Shown piece by piece: positions 37,361-44,363 of a DNA stretch of 64,000 nucleotides. The stretch's first letter is position 1, and every line of letters starts with the position of its first letter. The position numbers were made by a program, and so were the translations under genes. Source of the stretch: Solirubrum sp044628455 (GTDB lineage: Bacteria > Bacteroidota > Bacteroidia > Cytophagales > Hymenobacteraceae); assembly GCF_044628455.1 (NCBI RefSeq), contig NZ_JBIYZW010000002.1, forward strand, positions 558,001-622,000, read 5' to 3'. The notes beneath the pieces are model-generated. The model searched no databases, was not told the origin of the DNA, and was given only the letters and a program-made list of their open reading frames with translations.

Positions 37361-37464
37361 CCCTTGCAGCCCGCTTGGATTGGGCTTGGACTGTGGCCCG
37401 AGAACGGCCCGAAACAGCCCGCCAACTTGCACCAGCCCCGGTTAAATGGCCCAAAAACGGGTCT

Positions 37465-38439
37465 TTAATCGGGGTTTTCTGCGTCTTTACCTGCCACTGA
37501 AAGCGCTCTGGAGCTGCCCACCGCCTTGCGCATTGCTTCAACCTCAGCACGCAGCCCCTCATACATATCACGCAGGTCACTGGTGGTGTCTTCTACCCAC
37601 TCCAGCTTCTGGTATAGGTTCTCATTGGGGTTTGAAGCGTCTGCGCTCAGGTGCAATACAAAGCGCCAAAGCTCAATAATGTCCTCTGCTTCGATGTTAA
37701 ACGATGGATAACGGCGGTTATCGGAGCGGCAACGGATGAAACCTAGCTGTTTAAGGCGGTTTTTGATGCGTTTAAACTGGATGCCATAGGTGTGGCTGAC
37801 AATTACGTAGCAGTCCAGGTCACGGATGCTGTCCCACTCGTGCGGCTCCAGGCGCACACAGGCTACGTAATCCCCATCCCTGAACTTCTCTTCCATGCTA
37901 TCCCCTACGATGGGCATGATGGCCGTTTGCTTGCCTCTGGTGCCCATTAAGAGCGGCGGAAGGGATGCGTAGGCCAGGTGCTCAAAGTATTCCTGTGTCT
38001 GGTAGCCTGTGAGGTAGTTGGCTGCGGCCTTTCTGTTGATAACAGGTGACACCAGGTTATCAGTGGTGTCCTGCGTAACCACCAGCACCCGCACCTTATC
38101 ATCTTCTGTGTGCTGGGTGTTTTTTGTTCTTTTCGTTTTGCTGGGATGCGTTTGGTTAGCGGATAGGTTAGCAGATTGGTTAGCAGATTCTGTGGTAGCG
38201 GGTGGCTGTGCCGTTCCTAAATGGAACATCGGGCCGCGCTCTGATAGGATGTAGTCGGCTGAAATGTTCAGTGTTTCGGTTAGGAACATGACCACTTCCA
38301 GGCTCACTTCCCTTCTGCCAGATTCCATATTGGCCAGGTAAGCCCTGGAAAAGCCCAGCAAATCTGCAAATGCCTGCGGGCTATGCCCTAGCGCCTTCCG
38401 CACTGCTGCTAGACGCTCATTTATGGTTGTGGCAGGCAT
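37465..38439 (-). CDS. Phage repressor: XRE-type HTH with S24/LexA-like C-terminus
   Basis: 324 residues. The N-terminal XRE helix-turn-helix is LAAVRKALGHSPQAFADLLGFSRAYLANMESGRREVSLEVV (about 10-50). A flexible linker has repeats (SANQSANLSANQ, residues 85-96). The C-terminal peptidase S24 domain shows MPIVGDSMEEKFRDGDYVAC with nucleophile Ser181 and likely general base Lys223, so RecA-stimulated self-cleavage is expected. The last 60 residues form a coiled coil. It is transcribed away from the lytic operon, as in Mu c. Two operator-like palindromes lie in its own 5' coding part and two in the intergenic control region, suggesting autoregulation. Confidence 0.9.
   Translation of the reverse strand: MPATTINERLAAVRKALGHSPQAFADLLGFSRAYLANMESGRREVSLEVVMFLTETLNISADYILSERGPMFHLGTAQPPATTESANQSANLSANQTHPSKTKRTKNTQHTEDDKVRVLVVTQDTTDNLVSPVINRKAAANYLTGYQTQEYFEHLAYASLPPLLMGTRGKQTAIMPIVGDSMEEKFRDGDYVACVRLEPHEWDSIRDLDCYVIVSHTYGIQFKRIKNRLKQLGFIRCRSDNRRYPSFNIEAEDIIELWRFVLHLSADASNPNENLYQKLEWVEDTTSDLRDMYEGLRAEVEAMRKAVGSSRALSVAGKDAENPD
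38213..38227. promoter_or_regulatory. Operator-like site inside the repressor gene (O-a)
   Basis: GTTCC-TAAAT-GGAAC, a perfect palindrome with a five-base spacer, identical in arms to the site over the early promoter. It lies about 215 bases into the repressor coding sequence. Confidence 0.5.
38273..38287. promoter_or_regulatory. Operator-like site inside the repressor gene (O-b)
   Basis: GTTTC-GGTTA-GGAAC, one mismatch from the palindrome GTTCC-N5-GGAAC, 60 bases from O-a. Confidence 0.4.
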
Positions 38440-38462
38440 GGATATGGAAATTGAACGATTCT

Positions 38463-38477
38463 GTTCCTGTTAGGAAA
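38463..38477. promoter_or_regulatory. Operator-like site in the control region (O-c)
   Basis: GTTCC-TGTTA-GGAAA, 23 bases upstream of the repressor start, where it could block the repressor's own promoter. Confidence 0.55.
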
Positions 38478-38495
38478 AAATATGTGTCGTAACGC

Positions 38496-38526
38496 TTGCT
38501 ATTGTTCCAAATAGGAACAACATTTG
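38496..38526 (+). promoter_or_regulatory. Early lytic promoter covered by operator O-d
   Basis: TTG at 38496-38498, a 20-base spacer and AACATTTG at 38519-38526 fit the Bacteroidota -33/-7 pattern with one mismatch in the -7 element. The spacer contains the palindrome TTGTTCC-AAATA-GGAACAA (38502-38520), the best operator copy. Repressor bound there would exclude RNA polymerase. The first ATG downstream is 38547. Confidence 0.65.
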
Positions 38527-38546
38527 TCTCACTTCACGGGACAAAT

Positions 38547-38783
38547 ATGAGCAACACAACTGACATAATGAGCAGAATCCAGGCAGAGGGCAAGCGTGCC
38601 GATGCCGTGGAAATAGCTAATCGGGTTGGGGTTAGCGCTAGCCTGGTGCGGAAAGTGGCCGGTGGCATTCGGAAGAATGACCTGGTGCTAAAGGCATATG
38701 GCAAGCTCCTGGATGAGCGCAAGCGTGCTCAGCAGAAGTTCCAGCGTGCCAACACAGTGAAAGGCCAGCAGCCGTGCGCTTAA
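38547..38783 (+). CDS. Ner-like small helix-turn-helix protein
   Basis: 78 residues from ATG 38547, just after the early promoter. The sequence AVEIANRVGVSASLVRKVAGGIRKND is a plausible helix-turn-helix, followed by a basic C-terminus. By position (first gene of the early operon, before the transposase) it corresponds to Mu Ner, which turns down early transcription. Longer frames starting at 38496 would include the promoter itself and are rejected. Its last ten bases overlap the transposase start. Confidence 0.7.
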   Translation: MSNTTDIMSRIQAEGKRADAVEIANRVGVSASLVRKVAGGIRKNDLVLKAYGKLLDERKRAQQKFQRANTVKGQQPCA

Positions 38784-40888
38784 TCGACAACCAATTATTC
38801 CTGGAAGTCGATGACTTCGTGGCGCTGGGCTATACGCCTGGCACCGTGAAAGTCAATCTTTCCAAGCAGCGTGCCCTGTGGCGCGGTATCGAGTCGATGA
38901 ACGACCCGACCGACTCACGGCGCAAGTTGTACGCCTACCATAGCCTGGCATCTGAGATGCGGGATAAGGTGAAGACGCTTACTGAAGGACAAGACCCTAT
39001 CATCTGGGCCCTGAAGCGTGAACAGGCTGCCGTGCTGCGGCAATTCCTGCCACCAGTGCCCAAAAAAGACCTGGAAATCCTGCGGAACTACCGCATAGAG
39101 CGCGAAAGTGCTGACCTGAACACGGGCGAAGTCATCAGCAAGCAGCTGAGCGGCCTGCCTGAAGACAAAATCAAAGCCTATGGCCAGGCGTGCCGCTGGC
39201 TGGCTCTGCTGAGTGACCCGCGCTGGAAGAAGAAAGAAGCGCGTGTGAAGGTGAGCAAGGCATTTGAGGCCATGCCGGACTTCCAGGCTGCCTGTGTGTC
39301 GCTTTTTGAGGGTGATGGTGTGAAGCTACCCACCAACCCTTCCAAGCTGGCAGCGAAGGTGCGCGAGTACAAAGAGCAAGGCGCGGCCTGCCTTATCAGC
39401 AAGGCATTCGGCAACACCAACACCCGCAAGATTGGGGATGAGCAGCTGGAGTACCTTATCAAACTGTACTCTGATGGCCGCAAACCATCATTTGAGCAAG
39501 TAACGGCCTGGTACAACGAAGCTGCGGTGCGCCGTGCTGGGTTTGGCCTGGAAATGTGGCCGGAAATCACGGCTGGCACCACGAAAAACAACCTGCTGGC
39601 CAGTGATGTGCAGCCGGTTTGGTACATGGCCCGGCATGGATTTGATGCCTGGAAAGCCCGCTATGAGTACACAATGCTGTGCTATAAGCCCAGCCAGCGT
39701 GACATTCAGTGGGTCATCGATGGCACCAAAGTCAACAAGCGTTACCGCACCGCGAAGGGCGTAAGCGCGAAGCTGAAGATGCTGGTGGTGATGGATGTGG
39801 CCACCGAATGCTTCCTCGGCTGGGCATTCGCAGAGAAAGAAGATGCCACTGAAGTAGCCAAGGCCGTGCGCCTGGCCATGCGCCGCAGCGGTGGCGTGCG
39901 CCCCTACCAGTTCCTGTACGATAATGACAGCTCGAATAAGCTGTTTTTCAAGAATCTGGCTGGGCTGCACTTCCCCGCAATGCCCTACAACGGCCAATCA
40001 AAAACCATCGAAGGAGCCTTCAAGCGCCTGCAAATGGGCGTAATGCGGGCTGACAAGAACTTCACTGGTCAGAACATCAAAGCCCGCCGCCTGGACAACC
40101 AGGAAAACACGGATGGCCTGAAGGTATCCGACCTGCCCACGCTGGCTGAGTGTATTGCCCAGGCAGAGCTGGAACTACATGCCTGGAACAACACGCCTGG
40201 CAAGGATGGCAAAAGCCCCAAACAGCGCTACGAAGCCAGCGAAAACCCCATGCCGCAGTACCTCACTGCGGAAGATGAAGTGGATGCGTTCTGGGTGTGG
40301 AATGAAATGCCCATCCAGTACCGCCGTGATGGCCTGCGCCTGACGAAAAACGGCACCCAGCACGTCTTTGAAGTGGTGGATGAAGTGGAAGGTGACGTGC
40401 CTGGCATCACGCAGCTGGTGCCTGACCTGGACTTCCACAGCCGCTTCGTGGGCAAGGTCTTCCGCGTGAAGTATGACCCCGAGAACGTGGGTGATAAGGT
40501 GGCCTTGTACGTGGGTGATGATAAGCGCTTCATCGGGTTTGCCCACGCGAAGCAGGCCATGCCCCGTGCCGTGGCAGACTACCAGCCCGGCAGCCGTGCG
40601 GCCATCGATGTGCGCCTGAAGGTGAAGAAAGACCAGGCCAGCCGCGTGGTGGGCAAGCAAGCTGACATCACAGAGCGCCTGGATGCTGAAGACATCCTGA
40701 AGCTCGGGCACCGCTTCATCAGCAAGGAAGTGGAAGCCGCAGCTGAAGAAGACTTCCTGGCAGCTCAGGACGTGGCCGCAGCACCCAAAGCGCTTCCCAA
40801 GCCCAAAACGCCTGCACTGAGCACGGATGTAGATGCTGACCGCGCTGCCAAAAGCGCCTGGCTGAAAAACATCCGATTTGACGAGTAA
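38774..40888 (+). CDS. MuA-type DDE transposase
   Basis: 704-residue transposase for phage integration and replicative transposition. The integrase-like catalytic core holds VIDGTK (Asp316), FLYDNDSSNK (Asp383, with Asp385 nearby) and SKTIEGAFKRLQ (Glu413), the DDE triad spaced as in the rve/Mu family. The N-terminal 100 residues include a probable end-binding helix-turn-helix domain (VALGYTPGTVKVNLSKQR). The middle carries a MuA-like domain II and the C-terminus a charged tail that may contact the MuB ATPase. Translation is coupled to the Ner-like gene by overlap. Confidence 0.93.
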   Translation: MRLIDNQLFLEVDDFVALGYTPGTVKVNLSKQRALWRGIESMNDPTDSRRKLYAYHSLASEMRDKVKTLTEGQDPIIWALKREQAAVLRQFLPPVPKKDLEILRNYRIERESADLNTGEVISKQLSGLPEDKIKAYGQACRWLALLSDPRWKKKEARVKVSKAFEAMPDFQAACVSLFEGDGVKLPTNPSKLAAKVREYKEQGAACLISKAFGNTNTRKIGDEQLEYLIKLYSDGRKPSFEQVTAWYNEAAVRRAGFGLEMWPEITAGTTKNNLLASDVQPVWYMARHGFDAWKARYEYTMLCYKPSQRDIQWVIDGTKVNKRYRTAKGVSAKLKMLVVMDVATECFLGWAFAEKEDATEVAKAVRLAMRRSGGVRPYQFLYDNDSSNKLFFKNLAGLHFPAMPYNGQSKTIEGAFKRLQMGVMRADKNFTGQNIKARRLDNQENTDGLKVSDLPTLAECIAQAELELHAWNNTPGKDGKSPKQRYEASENPMPQYLTAEDEVDAFWVWNEMPIQYRRDGLRLTKNGTQHVFEVVDEVEGDVPGITQLVPDLDFHSRFVGKVFRVKYDPENVGDKVALYVGDDKRFIGFAHAKQAMPRAVADYQPGSRAAIDVRLKVKKDQASRVVGKQADITERLDAEDILKLGHRFISKEVEAAAEEDFLAAQDVAAAPKALPKPKTPALSTDVDADRAAKSAWLKNIRFDE

Positions 40889-40898
40889 CAAAAGCAAA

Positions 40899-40926
40899 CC
40901 CGCCCACGGGTGCAACCGGGGGCGGG
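40899..40926 (+). terminator. Hairpin between transposase and MuB genes
   Basis: CCCGCCC (40899-40905) pairs with GGGCGGG (40920-40926), with an inner CGG/CCG pair. There is no T-run, so it may be an attenuator or mRNA stabiliser rather than a full terminator. Confidence 0.4.
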
Positions 40927-40958
40927 CTCATTCAAAAACCTTCCAACTCCCCAAAACT

Positions 40959-41861
40959 ATGCTGGAACAGCAGAAACAACAAATCGCCCGTGCGTTGACC
41001 TCCTACCTGGACGAGCACAAAAGCGAAGGCATGAGCCAGAACAAGCTGGCTGCCATGTGCGGCATTTCGCCCGCCTACGTGTCGCACATCCTGGCTTCAA
41101 ACTGGAACGCTGTGCCCGTGGCCGGTGGCAAGACTTCGGTGATTTCTGACCAGGTATGGCGCAAAATCCAGCTGGCCTTGGGCCTGACTTCTGAAGTGTT
41201 CGAGACGAAGAATTACCTGGATGTGATGTATGCGCTGGCTCAGGCCAAGGGCAAGGCCGGGTACACCATCATTGATGGTGACACGGGGGCCGGGAAAACC
41301 TTTGCCATCACGGAATTCCAGCGCCAATACCCCGCCGCTACCTACGTGCTGAAGTGCTCGAATGCCATGACCGCAAATGAGTTTGTGCGCACGATGGCTG
41401 AGGTGGTAGGTGTGGGCAAGACGGGCAGCAAAATGCAGGTGCTGGCTGAGGTAGCCGCTAAGCTCTGCCGTGAGCCGAATGCCCTGCTGGTTATCGATGA
41501 GGCTGAAACGATGGTGAAGAAAAACCTGGCCATCGGCTTCATCAAAGACCTGTATGACCGCGTGGAAGGCCGCGCTGCCATTGTTATCACGGGTGCAAAT
41601 GGCCTGCTGGAGAAGCTAAAAGTGCGTGCCAGCTACAATGTGGAATCCTTTCCGCAGGTGCTGCGCCGCTTCGGAGCTGCGCCGGTATTGCTCAGCAGCG
41701 GCATTGACGCTGGTGATGCCGCCGAAATCTGCGCCGCCTTCGGCATCACCAGCAAGCGCGATGTAAGCACGCTGGTAGCCCATTGCACCAACTACGGCAC
41801 CCTGTTTTCCACGCTCCAGAAGCGCAAGGCAGACCAGGAAGCCCTACAAGCAGCGGCCTGA
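40959..41861 (+). CDS. MuB-type AAA+ ATPase (transposition target selector)
   Basis: 300 residues from ATG 40959. An N-terminal helix-turn-helix (MSQNKLAAMCGISPAYVSHILA) matches the MuB layout. The AAA+ core has Walker A GDTGAGKT (107-114) and Walker B ALLVIDEAE, with a sensor segment IVITGANG. It should bind target DNA and activate the transposase. It starts after a hairpin-containing 70-base gap, preceded by the leader CAACTCCCCAAA also found before the tail chaperone gene. A longer frame from 40878 would overlap the transposase, and its added residues look unrelated. Confidence 0.9.
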   Translation: MLEQQKQQIARALTSYLDEHKSEGMSQNKLAAMCGISPAYVSHILASNWNAVPVAGGKTSVISDQVWRKIQLALGLTSEVFETKNYLDVMYALAQAKGKAGYTIIDGDTGAGKTFAITEFQRQYPAATYVLKCSNAMTANEFVRTMAEVVGVGKTGSKMQVLAEVAAKLCREPNALLVIDEAETMVKKNLAIGFIKDLYDRVEGRAAIVITGANGLLEKLKVRASYNVESFPQVLRRFGAAPVLLSSGIDAGDAAEICAAFGITSKRDVSTLVAHCTNYGTLFSTLQKRKADQEALQAAA

Positions 41862-42079
41862 TGGATGCCCAGGTAGAAGCCAGAGGCTGGTTCTGGCTCC
41901 ATCGGGCTCCTAAGCGGCACTACTTCATCACCACCGATGGCAAGCTGTTCAGCAGCCTCTGCGGGACTCTGGTGGCCCCACAATGGGTAGGTGATGAGCT
42001 GCGGCCCCGCTTCCCTGCCAGCGTGAATAACTGCAAAACCTGTCAACGAAAAAGCAAACAGCTCCAGTCAAATGGGTAA
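41861..42079 (+). CDS. Small Cys-containing early phage protein
   Basis: 72 residues; ATG 41861 overlaps the MuB stop (TGATG), so translation is coupled. It contains a lone C and a CKTC near the C-terminus (NNCKTCQRKSKQL) that could bind zinc with other residues, plus GTLVAPQWVGDELRPRF. The function is not recognised. Confidence 0.65.
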   Translation: MDAQVEARGWFWLHRAPKRHYFITTDGKLFSSLCGTLVAPQWVGDELRPRFPASVNNCKTCQRKSKQLQSNG

Positions 42080-42716
42080 GTCCATCAGCGCACATGAAGT
42101 GCTCAAAAACAAGTATGAAACCCTGGATGTGCCCGGTGAATGGGTGGACATCATCGGCCTGCCCGAGCGGGGTTTTCGAATGCTGATTTATGGTGAGTCG
42201 GGCGGTGGTAAAACCACCTTTACCATGCAGCTGGCCAAGATGCTTACCATGTTCGGTAAGACCTACTACAACAGCTCTGAGGAAGGAGAAGGCAAGTCTA
42301 TCCAGGATGCCCTGAAGCGTGCCCGCATCGATGAATGCCCCAAAGGAAGCTTCATGCTGGGTGACCGCGACACGTTTGATGAAATGGTGGAGAAGCTGAG
42401 CAAGAAGCGCAGCGCTACCACGCTGGTCATTGACTCGCTCCAGTACATGAGCCTGACCAAAGCGCAGTACCAGCATTTGGTGAACCTGTTCCCCAAAAAG
42501 AACATCATCATCATCAGCTGGAGCGCTGGCAAGGAGCCCAAGGGTGAGCACGCCAAGGCCATCAAATACATGGTGGATGTGAAGTGTGTGGTGAGTGATG
42601 GGCTGGTGGTGGCCAGCAGCCGCTTCGGCCCCACCCAGCCTTACCGCCTGTTCCCTTCCAAGAAGCTCCAGAAGGAAAAGGAGCCGCAGGCAGGTGACCA
42701 GCTAACCCTGGTTTAG
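42072..42716 (+). CDS. P-loop ATPase of the early operon (RecA-like fold)
   Basis: 214 residues with Walker A GESGGGKT at 41-48 (FRMLIYGESGGGKTTFTMQLAKML) and Walker B TTLVIDSLQYM near 118. The NIIIISWSAGKEPKGEHAK segment and MVDVKCVVSDG strand suggest a RecA/KaiC-like single-domain ATPase, similar in size to Sak4-type phage recombination ATPases. No annealase partner is obvious. It overlaps the previous gene by 8 bases. A role in replication or recombination is inferred from fold and position only. Confidence 0.8.
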   Translation: MGKSISAHEVLKNKYETLDVPGEWVDIIGLPERGFRMLIYGESGGGKTTFTMQLAKMLTMFGKTYYNSSEEGEGKSIQDALKRARIDECPKGSFMLGDRDTFDEMVEKLSKKRSATTLVIDSLQYMSLTKAQYQHLVNLFPKKNIIIISWSAGKEPKGEHAKAIKYMVDVKCVVSDGLVVASSRFGPTQPYRLFPSKKLQKEKEPQAGDQLTLV

Positions 42717-42718
42717 TG

Positions 42719-43087
42719 ATGGGCAAGCAAGCAATGCTACGCAGCTACATGGTGAAGCGCACGCCGAATGGCCGCGTGCGCTTCAGCCTTCACCAGATGG
42801 CACAGAGTCAGGTGGTAGAGCTGCTGAAAGAAGTGGCTACGGAGCCCGCCCCCGATGGCTTGGATGATTTGGCCGCAGTGGTGTCAGCCACCAGCCGCAA
42901 GCTGGCTCAGGAACTCCTGGTGCGCCGCTGCTTCCTGCTGACTCCAGTGGCCGAAAACCGCTTCCAGTTGCTCGAAAGTGAAGCCTTCGGCATCCTCATT
43001 ATCCTCTGGTGTGACCCGCTTATCCAGTACCGGCCGGCCGCTCATACCCTGTTTCAGCAACTCCATCAATTACTGACTTCCAGCTAA
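42719..43087 (+). CDS. Early phage hypothetical protein
   Basis: 122 residues from ATG 42719, directly after the ATPase stop (a GTG at 42716 is also possible). No domain is recognised. A basic N-terminus (LRSYMVKRTPNGRVRFSLHQ) is followed by a helical body with ATSRKLAQELLVRRCFLL. Its TAA overlaps the next ATG. Confidence 0.65.
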   Translation: MGKQAMLRSYMVKRTPNGRVRFSLHQMAQSQVVELLKEVATEPAPDGLDDLAAVVSATSRKLAQELLVRRCFLLTPVAENRFQLLESEAFGILIILWCDPLIQYRPAAHTLFQQLHQLLTSS

Positions 43088-43500
43088 TGGGACACGCAAC
43101 CGCTGTGCGGCATGATGATGCTCTGGTAGCACGCCGCCTAATGAACTTCTTAGACCGCTCGGAGCAATGGCAGACGGAGCTGCGCATTGATGTGGGCCTG
43201 GCTTGGCTGGAGCGCATGTATGGGGGCACCGCCCTGGAAAGCCAGCTGGCCAGCAGCAAGCTCTTTTGGGCCTGGTGGAATAACAAATGGGCTGCCCGTG
43301 ACCAGGACATGAGCCGCCGCCTGAAGGTGCTGGCTACGGCTGTGCTGACCTATAAGGCGGGTGAACATGCCACCATGTTCTTCCACGAGCCCGCTGAATT
43401 CGCGGTCTTCTACATGCAGACCCACAACCCAGCTAAGCTGAATCTGCTGCTGGATGCCGTGGTGATTGAATCAGTGAATAAGCTAGGCCGCGCCGCCTAA
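43087..43500 (+). CDS. Early phage hypothetical protein
   Basis: 137-residue, predominantly helical protein, coupled to the upstream gene (TAATG). Tryptophan-rich segments (LFWAWWNNKWAARDQD) stand out. No family match is recognised. The first tRNA-like minihelix begins 2 bases after its stop. Confidence 0.65.
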   Translation: MGHATAVRHDDALVARRLMNFLDRSEQWQTELRIDVGLAWLERMYGGTALESQLASSKLFWAWWNNKWAARDQDMSRRLKVLATAVLTYKAGEHATMFFHEPAEFAVFYMQTHNPAKLNLLLDAVVIESVNKLGRAA

Positions 43501-43501
43501 C

Positions 43502-43544
43502 CTCCTGGATGGTCGCAGCTCGGGTTCGACTCCCGAGCCAGGGG
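43502..43544 (+). ncRNA. tRNA-like minihelix 1 (acceptor-like stem + T-arm)
   Basis: A seven-base stem GCTCGGG/CCCGAGC closes the loop TTCGACT, exactly a tRNA T-loop (TTCRANY). It stacks on a six-pair stem CTCCTG/CAGGGG (one G-U pair) joined by the ten-base linker GATGGTCGCA. D and anticodon arms are absent. It lies between a stop codon and gam. Processing by RNase P or a related enzyme is an inference. Confidence 0.55.
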
Positions 43545-43584
43545 CACACTTACCCTTTCCAAAACCCTTTAAACCCTTCTTAAA

Positions 43585-44085
43585 ATGAACGCAATTGCAC
43601 CTAAAACCGCCCGTAAAGTGCGCTCAGCGGAGCCGCAAAAGAGCCCGAAGCAGCTGGCTGAAGACCGTATGGCCCGCTACACGGTGCTGTACAGCCAGAA
43701 GCAGGAAGTAACGGATGCTTACAAAGCGGCCGTGGCCCCGCTGGATGCCGAAATGTCTGAGCTGAAAATGCAGCTGTTTGGCTACGCTGAAGCCAACCAG
43801 GCTGACTTCAACGGCAAGAAGACTATGGCCCTGGCCTGCGGCACCATCGGCTTCAAGCTCGGGAACAAGGCCGTGAGCTTCCCGCTGGATGCGCCGGATG
43901 ACATCAAAGAAAAGTACCTGGCCACGGTGAAGAAAGAGCTGCCTGCGGCCATCGTGGAATCAGTCGATTCTAAGAAGGTCATCGGTGCCTGGGATATGTT
44001 CCCGAACCTGAGCAAGAAGCTGGCTAAGCTGGGCATCAGCGTAGGCCAGGAAGACAGCTTCTTCGTGACACCCAAGCTGAAGTAG
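43585..44085 (+). CDS. gam: Gam-like host-nuclease inhibitor
   Basis: 166-residue protein of the Mu Gam family, which binds DNA ends like Ku and blocks host exonucleases. The N-terminal helix pair (LAEDRMARYTVLYSQKQEVTDAYKAAVAPLDAEMSELKMQL) is followed by the core ALACGTIGFKLGNKAVSF and the end KKLAKLGISVGQEDSFFV. Length is normal for the family. The gene is isolated by minihelix 1 upstream and followed after two bases by a small gene, then minihelix 2. Confidence 0.9.
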   Translation: MNAIAPKTARKVRSAEPQKSPKQLAEDRMARYTVLYSQKQEVTDAYKAAVAPLDAEMSELKMQLFGYAEANQADFNGKKTMALACGTIGFKLGNKAVSFPLDAPDDIKEKYLATVKKELPAAIVESVDSKKVIGAWDMFPNLSKKLAKLGISVGQEDSFFVTPKLK

Positions 44086-44087
44086 GG

Positions 44088-44300
44088 ATGGAGAAAGGGC
44101 AACGGGTGCGCGTCCTACGCGGGCGCTACAAAGAGCACAAAGGCGAAGTGGACTGTGAGCATGAGGAATGGCCGGACTTCTTCTGGGTGTGGCTGGAGCG
44201 CTGGAGAACGACACGCGACCGACTAGGCCAGCCAACCGGACAGGTGCGCATAGAGCCGCATCGGTCACTACAACACAAAGACCAGCTGGAGAAAATCTAG
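44088..44300 (+). CDS. Small basic KOW/SH3-like phage protein
   Basis: 70 residues starting MEKGQRVRVLRGRYKEHKGEV, a KOW-like beta-hairpin pattern. The rest is charged and basic, ending in a helix. The function is not known. It is the second gene of the pair bracketed by the minihelices and starts 2 bases after gam. Confidence 0.6.
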   Translation: MEKGQRVRVLRGRYKEHKGEVDCEHEEWPDFFWVWLERWRTTRDRLGQPTGQVRIEPHRSLQHKDQLEKI

Positions 44301-44303
44301 CTG

Positions 44304-44348
44304 GTGCCTGGATGGTCGCAGCTCGGGTTCGACTCCCGAGCCAGGCAC
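44304..44348 (+). ncRNA. tRNA-like minihelix 2 (acceptor-like stem + T-arm)
   Basis: The same 28-base core as minihelix 1: T-arm GCTCGGG-TTCGACT-CCCGAGC (44321-44341) and linker GATGGTCGCA. It has a perfect seven-pair acceptor-like stem GTGCCTG/CAGGCAC (44304-44310/44342-44348). Two stem positions differ from copy 1 on both strands (T-G and C-G become G-C and T-A), so pairing is kept by compensating changes. It ends 15 bases before the next ATG. Confidence 0.6.
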
Positions 44349-44363
44349 ACAAATAGCATCGAA

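Noticed and set aside
37018..37464. Integrase or tRNA attachment site at the prophage left boundary
   Set aside because: The element carries a MuA-type transposase, not a tyrosine or serine integrase, and no tRNA gene is present at the boundary.
43502..44348. Canonical tRNA genes at the two T-arm-like elements
   Set aside because: D arm, anticodon arm and a CCA end are absent, and the whole element is about 45 bases. They are reported as tRNA-like minihelices instead.
44304..44363. PAPS-reductase-like gene starting inside minihelix 2
   Set aside because: The first 20 codons would be the structured RNA element; ATG 44364 gives the family's normal N-terminus.
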